DNA of 64,000 nucleotides from Photobacterium profundum SS9. Its GTDB lineage: Bacteria > Pseudomonadota > Gammaproteobacteria > Enterobacterales > Vibrionaceae. Positions 19,102 through 28,180 of the stretch are shown here, in pieces (position 1 is the stretch's first letter; the number at the start of each line of letters is the position of its first letter). The stretch is taken from the NCBI RefSeq assembly GCF_000196255.1, contig NC_006371.1:1561902-1625901 (forward strand), in the 5' to 3' direction. The notes beneath the pieces are model-generated. The model ran no database searches. It saw nothing but the letters and a program-made list of their open reading frames with translations, and was not told where the DNA came from. The position numbers were made by a program, and so were the translations under genes.

Positions 19102-19432
19102 TTTTAATCTTTTTTAAAGTAAAACACAAATACAATTCCCACTCAGTAATAATTTAAATGTTATTAACCTCATTAAATCTCGAATTATGAGAATAATCAT
19201 CAACCAACAAAGAAATAGAGGATCGAGAGTTTGATACGGATATTTTATCTTTTGAGCAAGCTAGTGATTTGAATAAGTCAGTAATAGCTCAGTACAAGTA
19301 GCGGGCATTTATGCGGTGAAACGTACGGATAGCGATTGCTGATGAATAGTGGATTAAATTGTATTCATTCAACCCAAGTACACAGTATAATAGGCGGAGA
19401 TCACGCTATAAATACCCGTTTTAGGAATCGCA
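19102..19432. other. Intergenic, 331 bp
   Basis: AT-rich spacer before the DUF2132 gene. I see no gene, clear terminator or repeat in it. Confidence 0.4.
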
Positions 19433-19822
19433 ATGATAGAAGAACAACAAAACAACCCGTTACATGGCCTTAAGTTAGAGGTTTTACTAACAGAACTTAT
19501 CGACTTTTATGGCTGGGAGATCCTTGGAACTGCTATGCGTTTTCACTGCTTTAACACCAACCCAACCCTAGAAGGTTGCGTTAAATTCTTTCGTAAAACA
19601 GAATGGGCTAGAGAGAAGTTAGAAAACTTTTATTTATCTCGCTTTAAGCGTATGCCAAGAGCAAGCGAAGCAGAGTTTTCATTACCGCCTCGTAAGCGTA
19701 CTTTTGCAGTAGGCATCTTGCCACGAGAGCCAATGGTGTTGACTGTAGAATCGATTGAGCTTTCTCAAGCAAAAGCGGCTTCTGCCCATAAAGAAAGATC
19801 ACGTGGACCTCGACGTCGATAG
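19433..19822 (+). CDS. DUF2132 (VF530-type) protein with basic tail
   Basis: 129 residues. The first 75 are a VF530 domain: NNPLHGLKLEVLLTELIDFY, GWEILG, RFHCFNTNPTLEGCVKFFRK, TEWAREKLENFYL. VF530 has a double-helix DNA-binding-like fold of unknown job. The rest is an extension ending in a basic run (HKERSRGPRRR) that could contact nucleic acid. Start ATG 19433 follows TTTTAGGAATCGCA. Confidence 0.8.
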   Translation: MIEEQQNNPLHGLKLEVLLTELIDFYGWEILGTAMRFHCFNTNPTLEGCVKFFRKTEWAREKLENFYLSRFKRMPRASEAEFSLPPRKRTFAVGILPREPMVLTVESIELSQAKAASAHKERSRGPRRR

Positions 19823-20053
19823 ATTTTCCTTATTGCGCTAAGCACTCAAGATATTCAAAATACGCTAACTATCTGGTTGGCGTTATTCTCCTTCCTTCTT
19901 TCCTTTATCTCTTTAGTCTTTAGTCTTTAGTACAGTCAGATACTATTTGTAATCATCAAATAGCTTAATGGTCAGATCAGTTGGGCAATATGCAGTCTTA
20001 GGGCTATTATAAATGTTCAACTAATCATTAACCTAAAGTGTGCCCCTTTTACG

Positions 20054-20815
20054 ATGAAACTACATAAATTAGACGGCTATATTCAATCCATTTACTTAGT
20101 TGAGTATAAAGATAAACTGCTATTACTCGATGGCTGTAGCCGAGCGGATATACCTGTTTTAAAGCACTTTATTATCAGAACACTACAAAGGCCAATGAGC
20201 GATCTTAACCTGATCATAGTTACCCACATGCACCCTGATCATGCAGGGGCGGCGCATAAATTACGCACTTTAACAGGCTGTAAAATTGCAGCAGCGAATG
20301 TACCGGGGCAATGGTATCACGGGCTTGAAGGGGTGCTCATGCATTTAACCGACATGCTACTCGCCAAATGGGTGGCAAAGCGCATGAAGAAACCACGCCG
20401 CAATATCTGGTATTCGAGTAAGCTAAAAACAGACTATAAGCTTAACGATGGGGATGCCTTACCCAATTTTCCTGACTGGATCGCTCTTGCCACGCAAGGT
20501 CATACTGATAGGGATATATCGTTACATCATGTTCCAAGTAATCGTATTTATGTGGCTGATTTAATGGTAAAAGTAAAAGGTAACTATATTCCACCCTTCC
20601 CAGTTTTTTATCCTAATCGTTACCGTAATTCATTGCATAAAATCATCGATTTAAAGCCAGACTCCATTATTCTCGCTCATGGTGGTGAAGTGCAGCCTTC
20701 AGAGCAGGAATTCCAACACTTATTGAATTGCGCCCCCAAAGTACCCAAAACTCACTGGCGATCGGTAAAAATGAAAGTAAGCCGAGCACTAAAATTAAAA
20801 TACCCTGTTGAGTAA
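20054..20815 (+). CDS. MBL-fold metallo-hydrolase
   Basis: 253 residues. Zinc motif HMHPDHAG near residue 58, then GHTDRDISLHH, YVADLMV and LAHGGEVQPS supply the remaining ligands (H, D, H) of a glyoxalase-II-like MBL enzyme. Starts at once with a beta strand, no signal peptide. A basic C-terminal tail (HWRSVKMKVSRALKLKYPVE) is unusual. Substrate unknown. Confidence 0.82.
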   Translation: MKLHKLDGYIQSIYLVEYKDKLLLLDGCSRADIPVLKHFIIRTLQRPMSDLNLIIVTHMHPDHAGAAHKLRTLTGCKIAAANVPGQWYHGLEGVLMHLTDMLLAKWVAKRMKKPRRNIWYSSKLKTDYKLNDGDALPNFPDWIALATQGHTDRDISLHHVPSNRIYVADLMVKVKGNYIPPFPVFYPNRYRNSLHKIIDLKPDSIILAHGGEVQPSEQEFQHLLNCAPKVPKTHWRSVKMKVSRALKLKYPVE

Positions 20816-20940
20816 TATTATTCTGAATAAGTACAAAATCACTGATCTATTCTTTCGTGAGATGGCGTATAAAGGTAAATAAAGGTTCACCGAATTGGGC
20901 AAACTGCACCTGTCTGATAATTAATGTTTCGGAGAATCAA

Positions 20941-21267
20941 ATGAAAAAATATATTCCTATTCTTGGTCTTAGTGCGCTTTTATTAAGTTCGTTTTCATCT
21001 CAAGCAGCCCTATTCAGCGATGCTGCAAAACTAGGTGCCAATGCTGGTGCAATGGAATATTGTAAAAATATCGACTCTAGCGATTCTTCTAAATACAACC
21101 TGCTTAAAATTCGCACATTCAAAGAATATGACCGTTTAGACAGTGGCGACCGAGCTAAAGCCCTTATTTATCGCAAAAGTGCCGAAGATAAAGGTATTTA
21201 CCTTAATGATTCTTTAGATAAAAAGCGTTGCCAATCAATACGACGTACCCTGCACCTTACGCTTTAA
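20941..21267 (+). CDS. Small secreted protein of unknown function
   Basis: 108 residues. Signal peptide KKYIPILGLSALLLSSFSSQ-AA, then a short mature domain with two cysteines (MEYCKNID and KRCQSIRRTL) that could form a disulfide in the periplasm. The ATG at 20941 follows GGAGA by 6 nt; the longer frame to 20857 lacks a site. No family recognised. Confidence 0.7.
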   Translation: MKKYIPILGLSALLLSSFSSQAALFSDAAKLGANAGAMEYCKNIDSSDSSKYNLLKIRTFKEYDRLDSGDRAKALIYRKSAEDKGIYLNDSLDKKRCQSIRRTLHLTL

Positions 21268-21287
21268 TTAGCCAAGCTATAAAGACA

Positions 21288-21749
21288 TCATTCACCCGTC
21301 AAAAAGATATCATCGCGAATAAGCTTCTTACATAAAGACAGAATCAACCCTCGCTCTTCCGTTGTTAACGGTGAGTAAAAGTCGTCGACAAGCGCACTCA
21401 GTTGCTGGTGCGCTTTGTCTTTCACTTCAACCCCTTTAGGGGTTAATACAAGGTAACGGGCTTTCTTATTCAGCTCACTCTTATGCACTTCAACCAAACC
21501 ACGTTTAATGCAGTTATCCACTAAACGCTTAGTCACCGAGCGTTCACGACGTAATGCTTCTGCTAATGCTTGCTGAGGTACTTCACCCAAATGCGCCAGT
21601 ACGCGCAATGCACCCAACATTTCCAATGTGATATCACACTCTACCGCCAATGTTTGGTTAGCAATGGTTCTAAACTGTTTATAGGCTAAACCCAGCATGA
21701 AAGATGTGTTGTTCTCTAACTCAGGAATCATTGTAATTGGCTTGGTCAT
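21288..21749 (-). CDS. MarR-family repressor
   Basis: About 153 residues. Winged helix: EMLGALRVLAHLGEVPQQAL, AEALRRERSVTKRLVDNCIK, RGLVEVHK and the wing KKARYLVLTPKGVEV. Last gene of the HlyD/DUF2955 efflux cluster on the same strand, from which it is now separated by a MITE. Two 18-bp palindromes upstream of the hlyD gene are its likely operators. Start at 21749 (MTKPITMIPE) chosen for GAGAT just upstream. Confidence 0.85.
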   Translation of the reverse strand: MTKPITMIPELENNTSFMLGLAYKQFRTIANQTLAVECDITLEMLGALRVLAHLGEVPQQALAEALRRERSVTKRLVDNCIKRGLVEVHKSELNKKARYLVLTPKGVEVKDKAHQQLSALVDDFYSPLTTEERGLILSLCKKLIRDDIFLTGE

Positions 21750-21827
21750 GGTTATCTCATACTTCATTAAGTGCTGCGACGTTATGTTAACGAAGCATTT
21801 TGATTCACGCGCGATTTGGTAAGATGA

Positions 21828-22093
21828 TATACCCAAGCTACCTCAAGATGCAGGATTCAGAGTGATCTCAGCGTGTTTAATTCAAGGAAAATGTGTGTAG
21901 GAATGGCATTCCCTTTCAAACACATTTGACACAGAAGTAGATACGCTGAATCACTCCCGAAGGGCGAGTTTTGTTGGGCTCTATGCGGTGTTACTTATTT
22001 TCAACGTAGAACGACTAGGTCTATAAATAAGTGCCGTGCCTAGTGCCCAACAAATTCTCGCTGAAACGAGCATCTTGAGGTAACTTGGGTATA
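21828..22093. mobile_element. MITE-like element, 266 bp, with 24-bp inverted ends
   Basis: Begins TATACCCAAGCTACCTCAAG and ends with its near-perfect inverse (one mismatch, CTTGAGGTAACTTGGGTATA), flanked by TA. No coding capacity. It overlaps the 3' end of the DUF2955 gene. A solo end is at 13502 and a shrunken copy at 54784. Inserts at TA, so a Tc1/mariner/IS630-type transposase may move it. Confidence 0.75.
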
Positions 22094-23095
22094 TACAACA
22101 AATAATATACCTAAAGTTACGGTAAGTTCCCATGCTCGTAAGAAAGTACTTTCCAAACCTAGGGTATTATTTCCAATATACAGCTGAATCGGTAACATAG
22201 TGGCCAATAATGCATCACCATGAATATCTCTTGATACACCTTCAGAGGTTGTCATTAATTTCGCGATAATAAAAACGGTTAACCCTAATCCTAATGCGTA
22301 ATACCCTATGATATTTTGATGCCCTGCCATTAATATGGTGAAAACAACAGCAACTGCACAGCCACCCACCTGAGTGATAAAACGACGCTCGACAACATCA
22401 ATAAATTTACTGCGTGAAAACTGCGTTGCGGCAGCAATAACAGGCACCATACAGAATGTGGCTGAAATTAAATCCACAATCATTAAAAATGCTAACCCGC
22501 AGCCAATTAACCCCATTGATACCAAGCGGTTTTCATACGTAACATATTGTGGTGTAAATACTGGCGGCTTATTACCTTTTTTCATCGGAAATATCCATAC
22601 CATCGCTTTTGTCACAATAATCGTAATGAGCATGGATAAGAGTATTTCTCGGATACGATCAGGCATATCCATTGTCGTTGTTTGTGCAAATACGACAACA
22701 AAAATCCAGTTAAATGTCGGCATTAACATTCCACCTAACTTTGCAGGTGTATTTGCACGACGTCGTAACTGATCGATAAAAATAAGGCTTATTGTCCATA
22801 CAATAAAAGGATGACCCTGAAACACTTCAACGACAAGCAATGCCGTTGCTGCCGCAAGAAAAGTGGGCATGAACAATTTAACTAGCCCTTTAAACGAATA
22901 ATCTTTTGCTTTGGTCATCACAATTGATGGATATAACGCAAGGTATACGGCTGAATCTAAATCCAACAGCTTCCCGGCTAGCATACAAATAGTGATGGTA
23001 AAGGCGATTCTAAGCGCTTCATTCGTGCTGGCGCTAAAGCCACCAGCAGCATTTAAATGCGTCATTATCTTTGGCATTGCATCCCCCCTAAGCAC
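22040..23095 (-). CDS. DUF2955/FUSC-like inner-membrane efflux protein
   Basis: 351 residues with about ten hydrophobic segments in two blocks (LRIAFTITICMLAGKLL, PTFLAAATALLVVEVF, PTFNWIFVVVFAQ; GLIGCGLAFLMIVDLISATF, GCAVAVVFTILMAG, LGLGLTVFIIAKLM). Pairs with the HlyD-like adaptor 11 bp upstream, as in AaeAB-type export of aromatic acids. The last 15 residues (TQVTSRCSFQREFVG and H) are read from the MITE. Removing the MITE and one TA gives VVYHLTKSRVNQNASLT, probably the native end. Confidence 0.8.
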   Translation of the reverse strand: MLRGDAMPKIMTHLNAAGGFSASTNEALRIAFTITICMLAGKLLDLDSAVYLALYPSIVMTKAKDYSFKGLVKLFMPTFLAAATALLVVEVFQGHPFIVWTISLIFIDQLRRRANTPAKLGGMLMPTFNWIFVVVFAQTTTMDMPDRIREILLSMLITIIVTKAMVWIFPMKKGNKPPVFTPQYVTYENRLVSMGLIGCGLAFLMIVDLISATFCMVPVIAAATQFSRSKFIDVVERRFITQVGGCAVAVVFTILMAGHQNIIGYYALGLGLTVFIIAKLMTTSEGVSRDIHGDALLATMLPIQLYIGNNTLGLESTFLRAWELTVTLGILFVVYTQVTSRCSFQREFVGH

Positions 23096-23106
23096 GCACT
23101 TTACAA

Positions 23107-24159
23107 TTAATAGATATAGCGAAAGTAAGCGACTAACTGAATCCAGCTATAACCGATAGCATCAATCAAACCATTGCCATTTTTGACAATAACACTCGCC
23201 TTAGAACCTGAAATTAACGCCGAATCGACACCATCAACCTGAATACGCGTACGGATTTTTTGTTGTTCTCGAATCCAACGGCTGTCATTGGTAACGTCTG
23301 ACAACATGCTGTTCTGACTAGATGCGTCATATATAGCACTATCACGGTTAATAACCTGCCCTTCAAACAATTGACCGGGCATCGCATCGAAAGCAATTAG
23401 CACAGAGGTACCGACCATTAAGTGTGAAATACCTTTTTCATTAAAATCGGCTTTTAACCAACTATTTGCTTCATTAACCAAAAACATGGCGACGGTACCT
23501 TTATTCATATAAGTACCCGCTTGAAGCTGTAAGTTACTCACAGTGCCATCAATTTTAGCGACAACAACCGCATGCGATAAATCCAGCTCTGCTTGTTCTA
23601 ACTTGGCTTTTGCCAATTCAACCGCAGCATTATTATCTTCTGTCGCAAGCTCTGCTTGAATACGTAAACTATCAGCGTGCGCCGATTGAACAACCCTTTC
23701 AGCAACGCTGTCATTCATTTGCACATCATCAAATTCTTGTTGGGTGATCAAGCCTTTAGATAACAGCGATTGGTAGCGTGTCAATTTTGTTTTGGCGTTC
23801 TGCCATTCAATTTTTCGCTGCGCTAATGTTTGGTTAGCCGCTTGTAGTTCTTGCCACTTTGCTGAGTTCGATTCTTGTACTTGATGTAACTCAGCTTGTG
23901 ATTGACGTACCGCTAATTCATAACTGCGACTATCAATTGAAAATAAAACATCACCCGCTTTTACTGATTCACCATTTTCAACATTTACCTTCGTAACAAC
24001 GCCTGTTACTTCCGGGGCAATATTTGCGACCGTTTTTTGCATACTTGCTTGAGTCGTAAAAGGGGCTACATTGTCAGAAGTGATAAGAAAAGCAGAAAAC
24101 CCAAGGGTGACACTTAAAACTACATAGATGGCGTATTGATAAATTTTATCTTTTTTAAT
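23107..24159 (-). CDS. HlyD/EmrA-type membrane-fusion protein, ATT start
   Basis: The barrel-hairpin layout is clear: ANIAPEVTGVVTKVNVENGE (first lipoyl half), a long coiled coil with LTRYQSLLSKGLITQQEFDD, and DLSHAVVVAKIDGTVSNLQL (second half). The first ATG (24042) would omit the membrane anchor. Frame stays open upstream through KKDKIYQYAIYVVLSVTLGF, a proper N-terminal transmembrane helix, to an ATT codon at 24159 spaced 8 nt from AGG, with a TAG stop four codons before it. So translation uses ATT, or the ATG was mutated. Confidence 0.75.
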   Translation of the reverse strand: MKKDKIYQYAIYVVLSVTLGFSAFLITSDNVAPFTTQASMQKTVANIAPEVTGVVTKVNVENGESVKAGDVLFSIDSRSYELAVRQSQAELHQVQESNSAKWQELQAANQTLAQRKIEWQNAKTKLTRYQSLLSKGLITQQEFDDVQMNDSVAERVVQSAHADSLRIQAELATEDNNAAVELAKAKLEQAELDLSHAVVVAKIDGTVSNLQLQAGTYMNKGTVAMFLVNEANSWLKADFNEKGISHLMVGTSVLIAFDAMPGQLFEGQVINRDSAIYDASSQNSMLSDVTNDSRWIREQQKIRTRIQVDGVDSALISGSKASVIVKNGNGLIDAIGYSWIQLVAYFRYIY

Positions 24160-24161
24160 TT

Positions 24162-24225
24162 TTGTTACCTATACAACAATATTTAATATGAGAAGTGTAT
24201 TCTTTTTTTGTTGTAGGTGCAACAA
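24162..24225. promoter_or_regulatory. Two TTGTT-N8-AACAA palindromes (likely MarR operators)
   Basis: TTGTTACCTATACAACAA (24162-24179) and TTGTTGTAGGTGCAACAA (24208-24225), centres 46 bp apart, sit just ahead of the hlyD-like start; the first covers the ribosome site. Spacing and symmetry suit a MarR dimer repressing the efflux operon. Inference from position and symmetry. Confidence 0.6.
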
Positions 24226-24436
24226 TGATAGGATGAAAGAATCACCAACAGTAACCATGAACAGAGCAGGATGGGATTGAAAACAGGATTAAATAGAAGA
24301 ATGATTCATTAAGTAAAACTTTAATAATCAAAGTGATGGTTATGCCCATCACTCAAAATCGTATAAGAAAACGCAATAATAATAAGAGAACGAAAATAAT
24401 TTACCGACACTGCCATGGGCATCGTAATACCGGCAA

Positions 24437-25330
24437 TCACGTAAATATTTCGCTTTTCATGTATGTTTTAAACATTGAACATACCGCTTGAAGTACAGGG
24501 CCTGATTGGTGCCTTCTTGAGGTAATGCAATCTATCGTGTTGATCCAACCATTCGGTTCATATTCTAGATTGAGTGATACCAACTTTCCTTCTCGTATGG
24601 CAGAAGCAGCCAAGCTTTCAGGAATAACCGCCCATCCAATACCTTGCTGAGCAAGATGAAGTAGCATCAAATGGTTACTCGCATACCAGGCTTTAATGCT
24701 TATTCCATAGCTAAACCAGAGCTCTTTACCTTGAGAAGATCGTTGCACAATCTGGCGATAGTTTCTTAAGTCCGTATCTTTCACACTTTTCAGACTTGAT
24801 AACGGGTGGCTGGGTGACACAACCGTTATGAATCGGTTATAACCCAATGTGAAAAAATCCATTTCGTTTTGCATCTTTCCATCGGCGTAAATAATACCAA
24901 CTTGCGCAGTCCCCTCACTCACCATTTTTTCAACATCAAAAGTAGAAGCGGAGACTATCTCAATATTGGTGATAGGAAATTGATCGGCAAGTTCACTTAA
25001 CTTTTCTAACAGTTTTGCATCCACCAAACTTTCTTCAACGGCGAGTACTAATTCGTGCTCATGTTGCTGATCGAGCGATGCAACTTTCTGATCAAAGTGA
25101 AGTTGTTGATGCAAAATGGATTTCGCAATTGGCAATAATGCCGTGCCTTGTGCAGTAAGCACTGGAATATTACGGCTACGATCAAATAACGACTGATTAA
25201 GTGCGATTTCAAGATTCGATACCGACTGGCTCACCCCCGATTGCGCACGTTTTAACTGCCTGGCAGCTGCCGAAAAAGAACCACACTCACACACGGCTAC
25301 AAAGATTTTGAGTTGTTCAAAGCTATACAT
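24437..25330 (-). CDS. LysR-family regulator
   Basis: 297 residues. Helix-turn-helix LKIFVAVCECGSFSAAARQL, AQSGVSQSVSNLEIALNQSL, FDRSRN, then an effector domain with the usual hinge. Similar in layout to the LysR at 14603. It lies 33 bp downstream of another LysR gene on the same strand, an unusual tandem. Target genes unknown. Confidence 0.85.
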   Translation of the reverse strand: MYSFEQLKIFVAVCECGSFSAAARQLKRAQSGVSQSVSNLEIALNQSLFDRSRNIPVLTAQGTALLPIAKSILHQQLHFDQKVASLDQQHEHELVLAVEESLVDAKLLEKLSELADQFPITNIEIVSASTFDVEKMVSEGTAQVGIIYADGKMQNEMDFFTLGYNRFITVVSPSHPLSSLKSVKDTDLRNYRQIVQRSSQGKELWFSYGISIKAWYASNHLMLLHLAQQGIGWAVIPESLAASAIREGKLVSLNLEYEPNGWINTIDCITSRRHQSGPVLQAVCSMFKTYMKSEIFT

Positions 25331-25363
25331 TTCTTCACCGTCTATTTTGAGTTACGACTAATA

Positions 25364-26260
25364 TTACATTCTTTTACTCGCCGCATTTCGCAGCATATTA
25401 TAAAAACATTTTGCTGCCAGCCCGGTTTTCACTCCCTTGGGTAAGGTTAAGTGCAGAGGTACTTGGTAACGCTCAGCATTTTCAATCTTAAGCACCACTA
25501 TTTTATCGTTCGCACGACTTTTCACTATGTGCTCAGGTAAGCGACAGAACCCTACACCCTGCTCAATGGCACGAAAAGCATGATCGAAATTATCCACTGT
25601 AATACGTTGCTGTGATTTGAGCCAACCGACATCTTGCTTGCTGTTTCTGTCTGTTTCGCTGCCTAAATCCCTGATCACAATTTGACTGGTTGCAGACATA
25701 TCAGTAAGGCTAAGAGAGGCCTTTTGCGCTAACGGATGATGTGCCGCAACCACTGGAACCATCGTCGTAATACCAAAAGCTTCTGCAGGGTAATTTGTAA
25801 TAGGCAGATTAATAATAGCGATATCCGCTTGTTCACTGGTAACCATTTCTGTGGTTTTCGACAGTGACGTTTCTACGACCTGAATCGACGTAGTGCTGTT
25901 TTGTGCTAAGTATTCCGCCATAGGCTGATACAACCATTCCGGATCGCAAAGGTGATCGATCGCAATGGTGATTTCAGATTCAATCCCTTTCGATAGCTGC
26001 TCACTGATCACTTCCAGTTCATGCGCTTGATCCAGCAAAGTACTTGCCCGACGCAATAGTGACTTGCCGTCTTCCGTCAGCACAGCTCTGCGCCCTTGTA
26101 CTTCTATCAGTGATATTCCCAGTTGCCCTTCAAGCTTTTTGACCGCATATATCAGCGTGGTATGGCTTTTGTTCAATACCGCAGCTGCAGCCTGAATACT
26201 GCCAGCTCGATCTATTTCATACAGTGTCAGCCACTGGTCGAGCGTTGCCTTTAATCTCAT
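25364..26260 (-). CDS. LysR-family regulator divergent from ydhR-like gene
   Basis: 298 residues. Helix-turn-helix region LDQWLTLYEIDRAGSIQAAA, NKSHTTLIYAVKKLEGQLGI. Divergent from the ydhR-like monooxygenase gene with a gap of 204 bp, so probably its regulator. The intergenic region contains T-N11-A type motifs but none I can single out. Confidence 0.85.
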   Translation of the reverse strand: MRLKATLDQWLTLYEIDRAGSIQAAAAVLNKSHTTLIYAVKKLEGQLGISLIEVQGRRAVLTEDGKSLLRRASTLLDQAHELEVISEQLSKGIESEITIAIDHLCDPEWLYQPMAEYLAQNSTTSIQVVETSLSKTTEMVTSEQADIAIINLPITNYPAEAFGITTMVPVVAAHHPLAQKASLSLTDMSATSQIVIRDLGSETDRNSKQDVGWLKSQQRITVDNFDHAFRAIEQGVGFCRLPEHIVKSRANDKIVVLKIENAERYQVPLHLTLPKGVKTGLAAKCFYNMLRNAASKRM

Positions 26261-26464
26261 TGGTCTAAATTTTCCACAGTTAATGGCAATATTATGAACT
26301 TTTCTGTTTGTTTTTTATAGGTAAGAATAGACCCAACAACAGAAAACAACGCCGACAAAATGGCTTATACCATTCTGGGTAAGTAAATGGTCAGATAATT
26401 TTAACCCGCAAGGATGATCAGATACTTGTCTAGACTGGTATTACTCAAACATGGAGATACAACA

Positions 26465-26776
26465 ATGGCAAAATTACTACAGGTTGATTTTGAATTTAAC
26501 GGCCCATTTGGTGAAGATATGGCAAAAGCCTTCGTTGAACTTGCCGAATCTATTAACCGAGAACCAGGCATGATCTGGAAAATTTGGACTGAAAGTGCCA
26601 AAGATAAGTTGGGTGGCGGCATCTATCTGTTTGAAGACGAGGCCAGTGCACAGGCATACCTGCAAATGCACACCGCACGTTTACAGCAAATGGGAATAGG
26701 TGAAGTTCGCGGACACATCTTTGACATCAACCAACCGCTAACAGCAATCAATAACAGCCCTATCAACCAGAGATAA
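26465..26776 (+). CDS. ydhR: YdhR-type small monooxygenase/dabb-barrel protein
   Basis: 103 residues: LLQVDFEFNGPFGEDMAKAF, SINREPGMIWKIWTE, LGGGIYLFEDEASAQAYLQM match E. coli YdhR, a dimeric alpha-beta barrel proposed to oxygenate aromatic compounds. ATG 26465 has GGAGAT 7 nt upstream. Four bases before the next gene, so co-transcribed. Confidence 0.85.
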   Translation: MAKLLQVDFEFNGPFGEDMAKAFVELAESINREPGMIWKIWTESAKDKLGGGIYLFEDEASAQAYLQMHTARLQQMGIGEVRGHIFDINQPLTAINNSPINQR

Positions 26777-26780
26777 AATT

Positions 26781-27152
26781 ATGAATAACAAATCCTTTTT
26801 AACCCTGCATGGCTATATATATCTAGTATTTGCACTGGCACTGTTTTTTATACCTGACCTGATATGGCCGATGTATGGTGTAGAATTAAATGACCAATAC
26901 GCCTATTTCCTTTCGCAACATACCAGTATCTTTCTGGGTGGTATCGCCGCAATTAGCCTGATGTTAAGAGACATCGGCCAGGGTGTGATCGCGAAGAAGC
27001 TGTTGATCGCTTTAGTCATCACCAATGTTCTCGGTGTGATTATTACCGTCTATGCCGGTGTTAAAGGGATATTCGTTGGTTTTGGCTGGAGTGATCCCGC
27101 TTTCTTCGCTTTGCTTTCAATACTCAGTTTTCTACAACTTAAAAAGCAATAA
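26781..27152 (+). CDS. Small four-helix membrane protein
   Basis: 123 residues with four hydrophobic helices (GYIYLVFALALFFIPDLIWP, ISLMLRD region, LLIALVITNVLGVIITVYAG, FFALLSILSFL). No known domain recognised; companion of the YdhR-like gene in a two-gene operon. Role unknown. Confidence 0.75.
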   Translation: MNNKSFLTLHGYIYLVFALALFFIPDLIWPMYGVELNDQYAYFLSQHTSIFLGGIAAISLMLRDIGQGVIAKKLLIALVITNVLGVIITVYAGVKGIFVGFGWSDPAFFALLSILSFLQLKKQ

Positions 27153-27411
27153 ATCTGAGCGCTGAAACCGAAAGCTAAAATTGATAAGGCCTGCAGTTGA
27201 GTTCATATTTTTCACTAGAAAGAATCTAGAAAAAGAACCCATTGCAGGCTTTAAGCGCCCTAGCGTTCAATCATATACAGGATCTTAAGAGCTAAGTGTA
27301 TATTTTAGCTAGAAAAAAGACCAAAGATACTGCTTTGATACCAAAATGATACTGAACTAATCTCGACAACAACATACTGTTTCTGTTCCAACAATTAAAA
27401 GGATTCAAAAT

Positions 27412-27896
27412 ATGGAATTAGAAAAAAAGACACTCAATCACGAAGATTTAAATGATATTATTTTAGGCGCTCACTTTTATGCATGCGGTGGCGGTGGCGC
27501 ACTGGAAAATGGTAAGGAGCTACTTAAAGAAATTGAAAAGCACTTCAATTCAGAGTCTGAGGTTCAAATTCAATATGTGGAATTGGCTGAAGTTAAAGAT
27601 ACGGACCAGTTACCAGTAATGGCTGCAATGGGGGCCCCGCAAAAATTTCTGGAGAAAGATTATAGTCAATCCCCAATTAGTGCGTTTAATGCCCTTGAGA
27701 AGCTCAGCAAAACCCAATTCGCGACTTTATCACCAGTTGAAACTGGTCCGATAGCCTACGGTATGAGCTTATTGGTTGCTGCAGCAAAAGGTATTCCGAT
27801 TGTTAATGGCGATGGTGGTGGAAGAGCTTTCCCTTGTTTACAGTTATCTACCTTTGCGAATATAAACTTAGAGAGCCCGATAGCAGTTGCCCCCGG
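27412..27896 (+). pseudogene. DUF917-family protein, N-terminal part
   Basis: About 162 residues: NDIILGAHFYACGGGGALEN, LPVMAAMGAPQKFLE, TLSPVETGPIAYGMSLLVAA, GIPIVNGDGGGRAFPCLQLS and NLESPIAVAPG. These are DUF917 (CoH-type, hydantoinase-associated) motifs. It has its own ribosome site (AAAAGGATTC). The frame breaks at 27896 in the 10-bp repeat TTGCCCCCGG; its continuation lies 16.4 kb away at 44333. Confidence 0.85.
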
Positions 27897-27912
27897 CAGG
27901 GCAACCGCATGA

Positions 27913-27946
27913 GTTAGTAAATTGTTATCAGTAACAATTTACTAAC
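27913..27946. repeat. Perfect 15-bp hairpin at left edge of phage DNA
   Basis: GTTAGTAAATTGTTA, loop TCAG, then the exact inverse TAACAATTTACTAAC. It begins inside the last two bases of the 18-bp IS-end repeat. No T-run follows, so it is not an obvious terminator. Confidence 0.7.
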
Positions 27947-28075
27947 AAGCAAGGCTCGTGAATCGGGATACGCGCGTGTGATTTTTGAGCGTTATTTTCA
28001 GGTTTTGTTTTTCGTTATAGTGTGAACTCAGCCCGCAATTACAAAAAACAAAACTTTAATTAACATAAAATCAAC

Positions 28076-28180
28076 TCATGCGTTCGCCCTGTTTGCAGTG
28101 GTAAGCGTGTTGTTATAAATAATCGATCCTGCGCCAATGACCGCCGCAATAATGATTGGTATTAAGTATTTTTCATTCAT
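28076..28180 (-). CDS. Tiny phage membrane protein B (34 aa)
   Basis: MNEKYLIPIIIAAVIGAGSI followed by IYNNTLTTANRANA: one transmembrane helix and a short polar tail. Its ATG overlaps the stop of the preceding tiny ORF (ATGA), so it is translationally coupled. Position after the Q-like gene and tRNA is where phages keep lysis genes, but there is no specific evidence for a holin. Confidence 0.5.
   Translation of the reverse strand: MNEKYLIPIIIAAVIGAGSIIYNNTLTTANRANA

Noticed and set aside
27913..27946. Phage telomere (protelomerase) site for a linear plasmid prophage
   Set aside because: The palindrome is short, and no protelomerase, partition or RepA-type plasmid genes are present.
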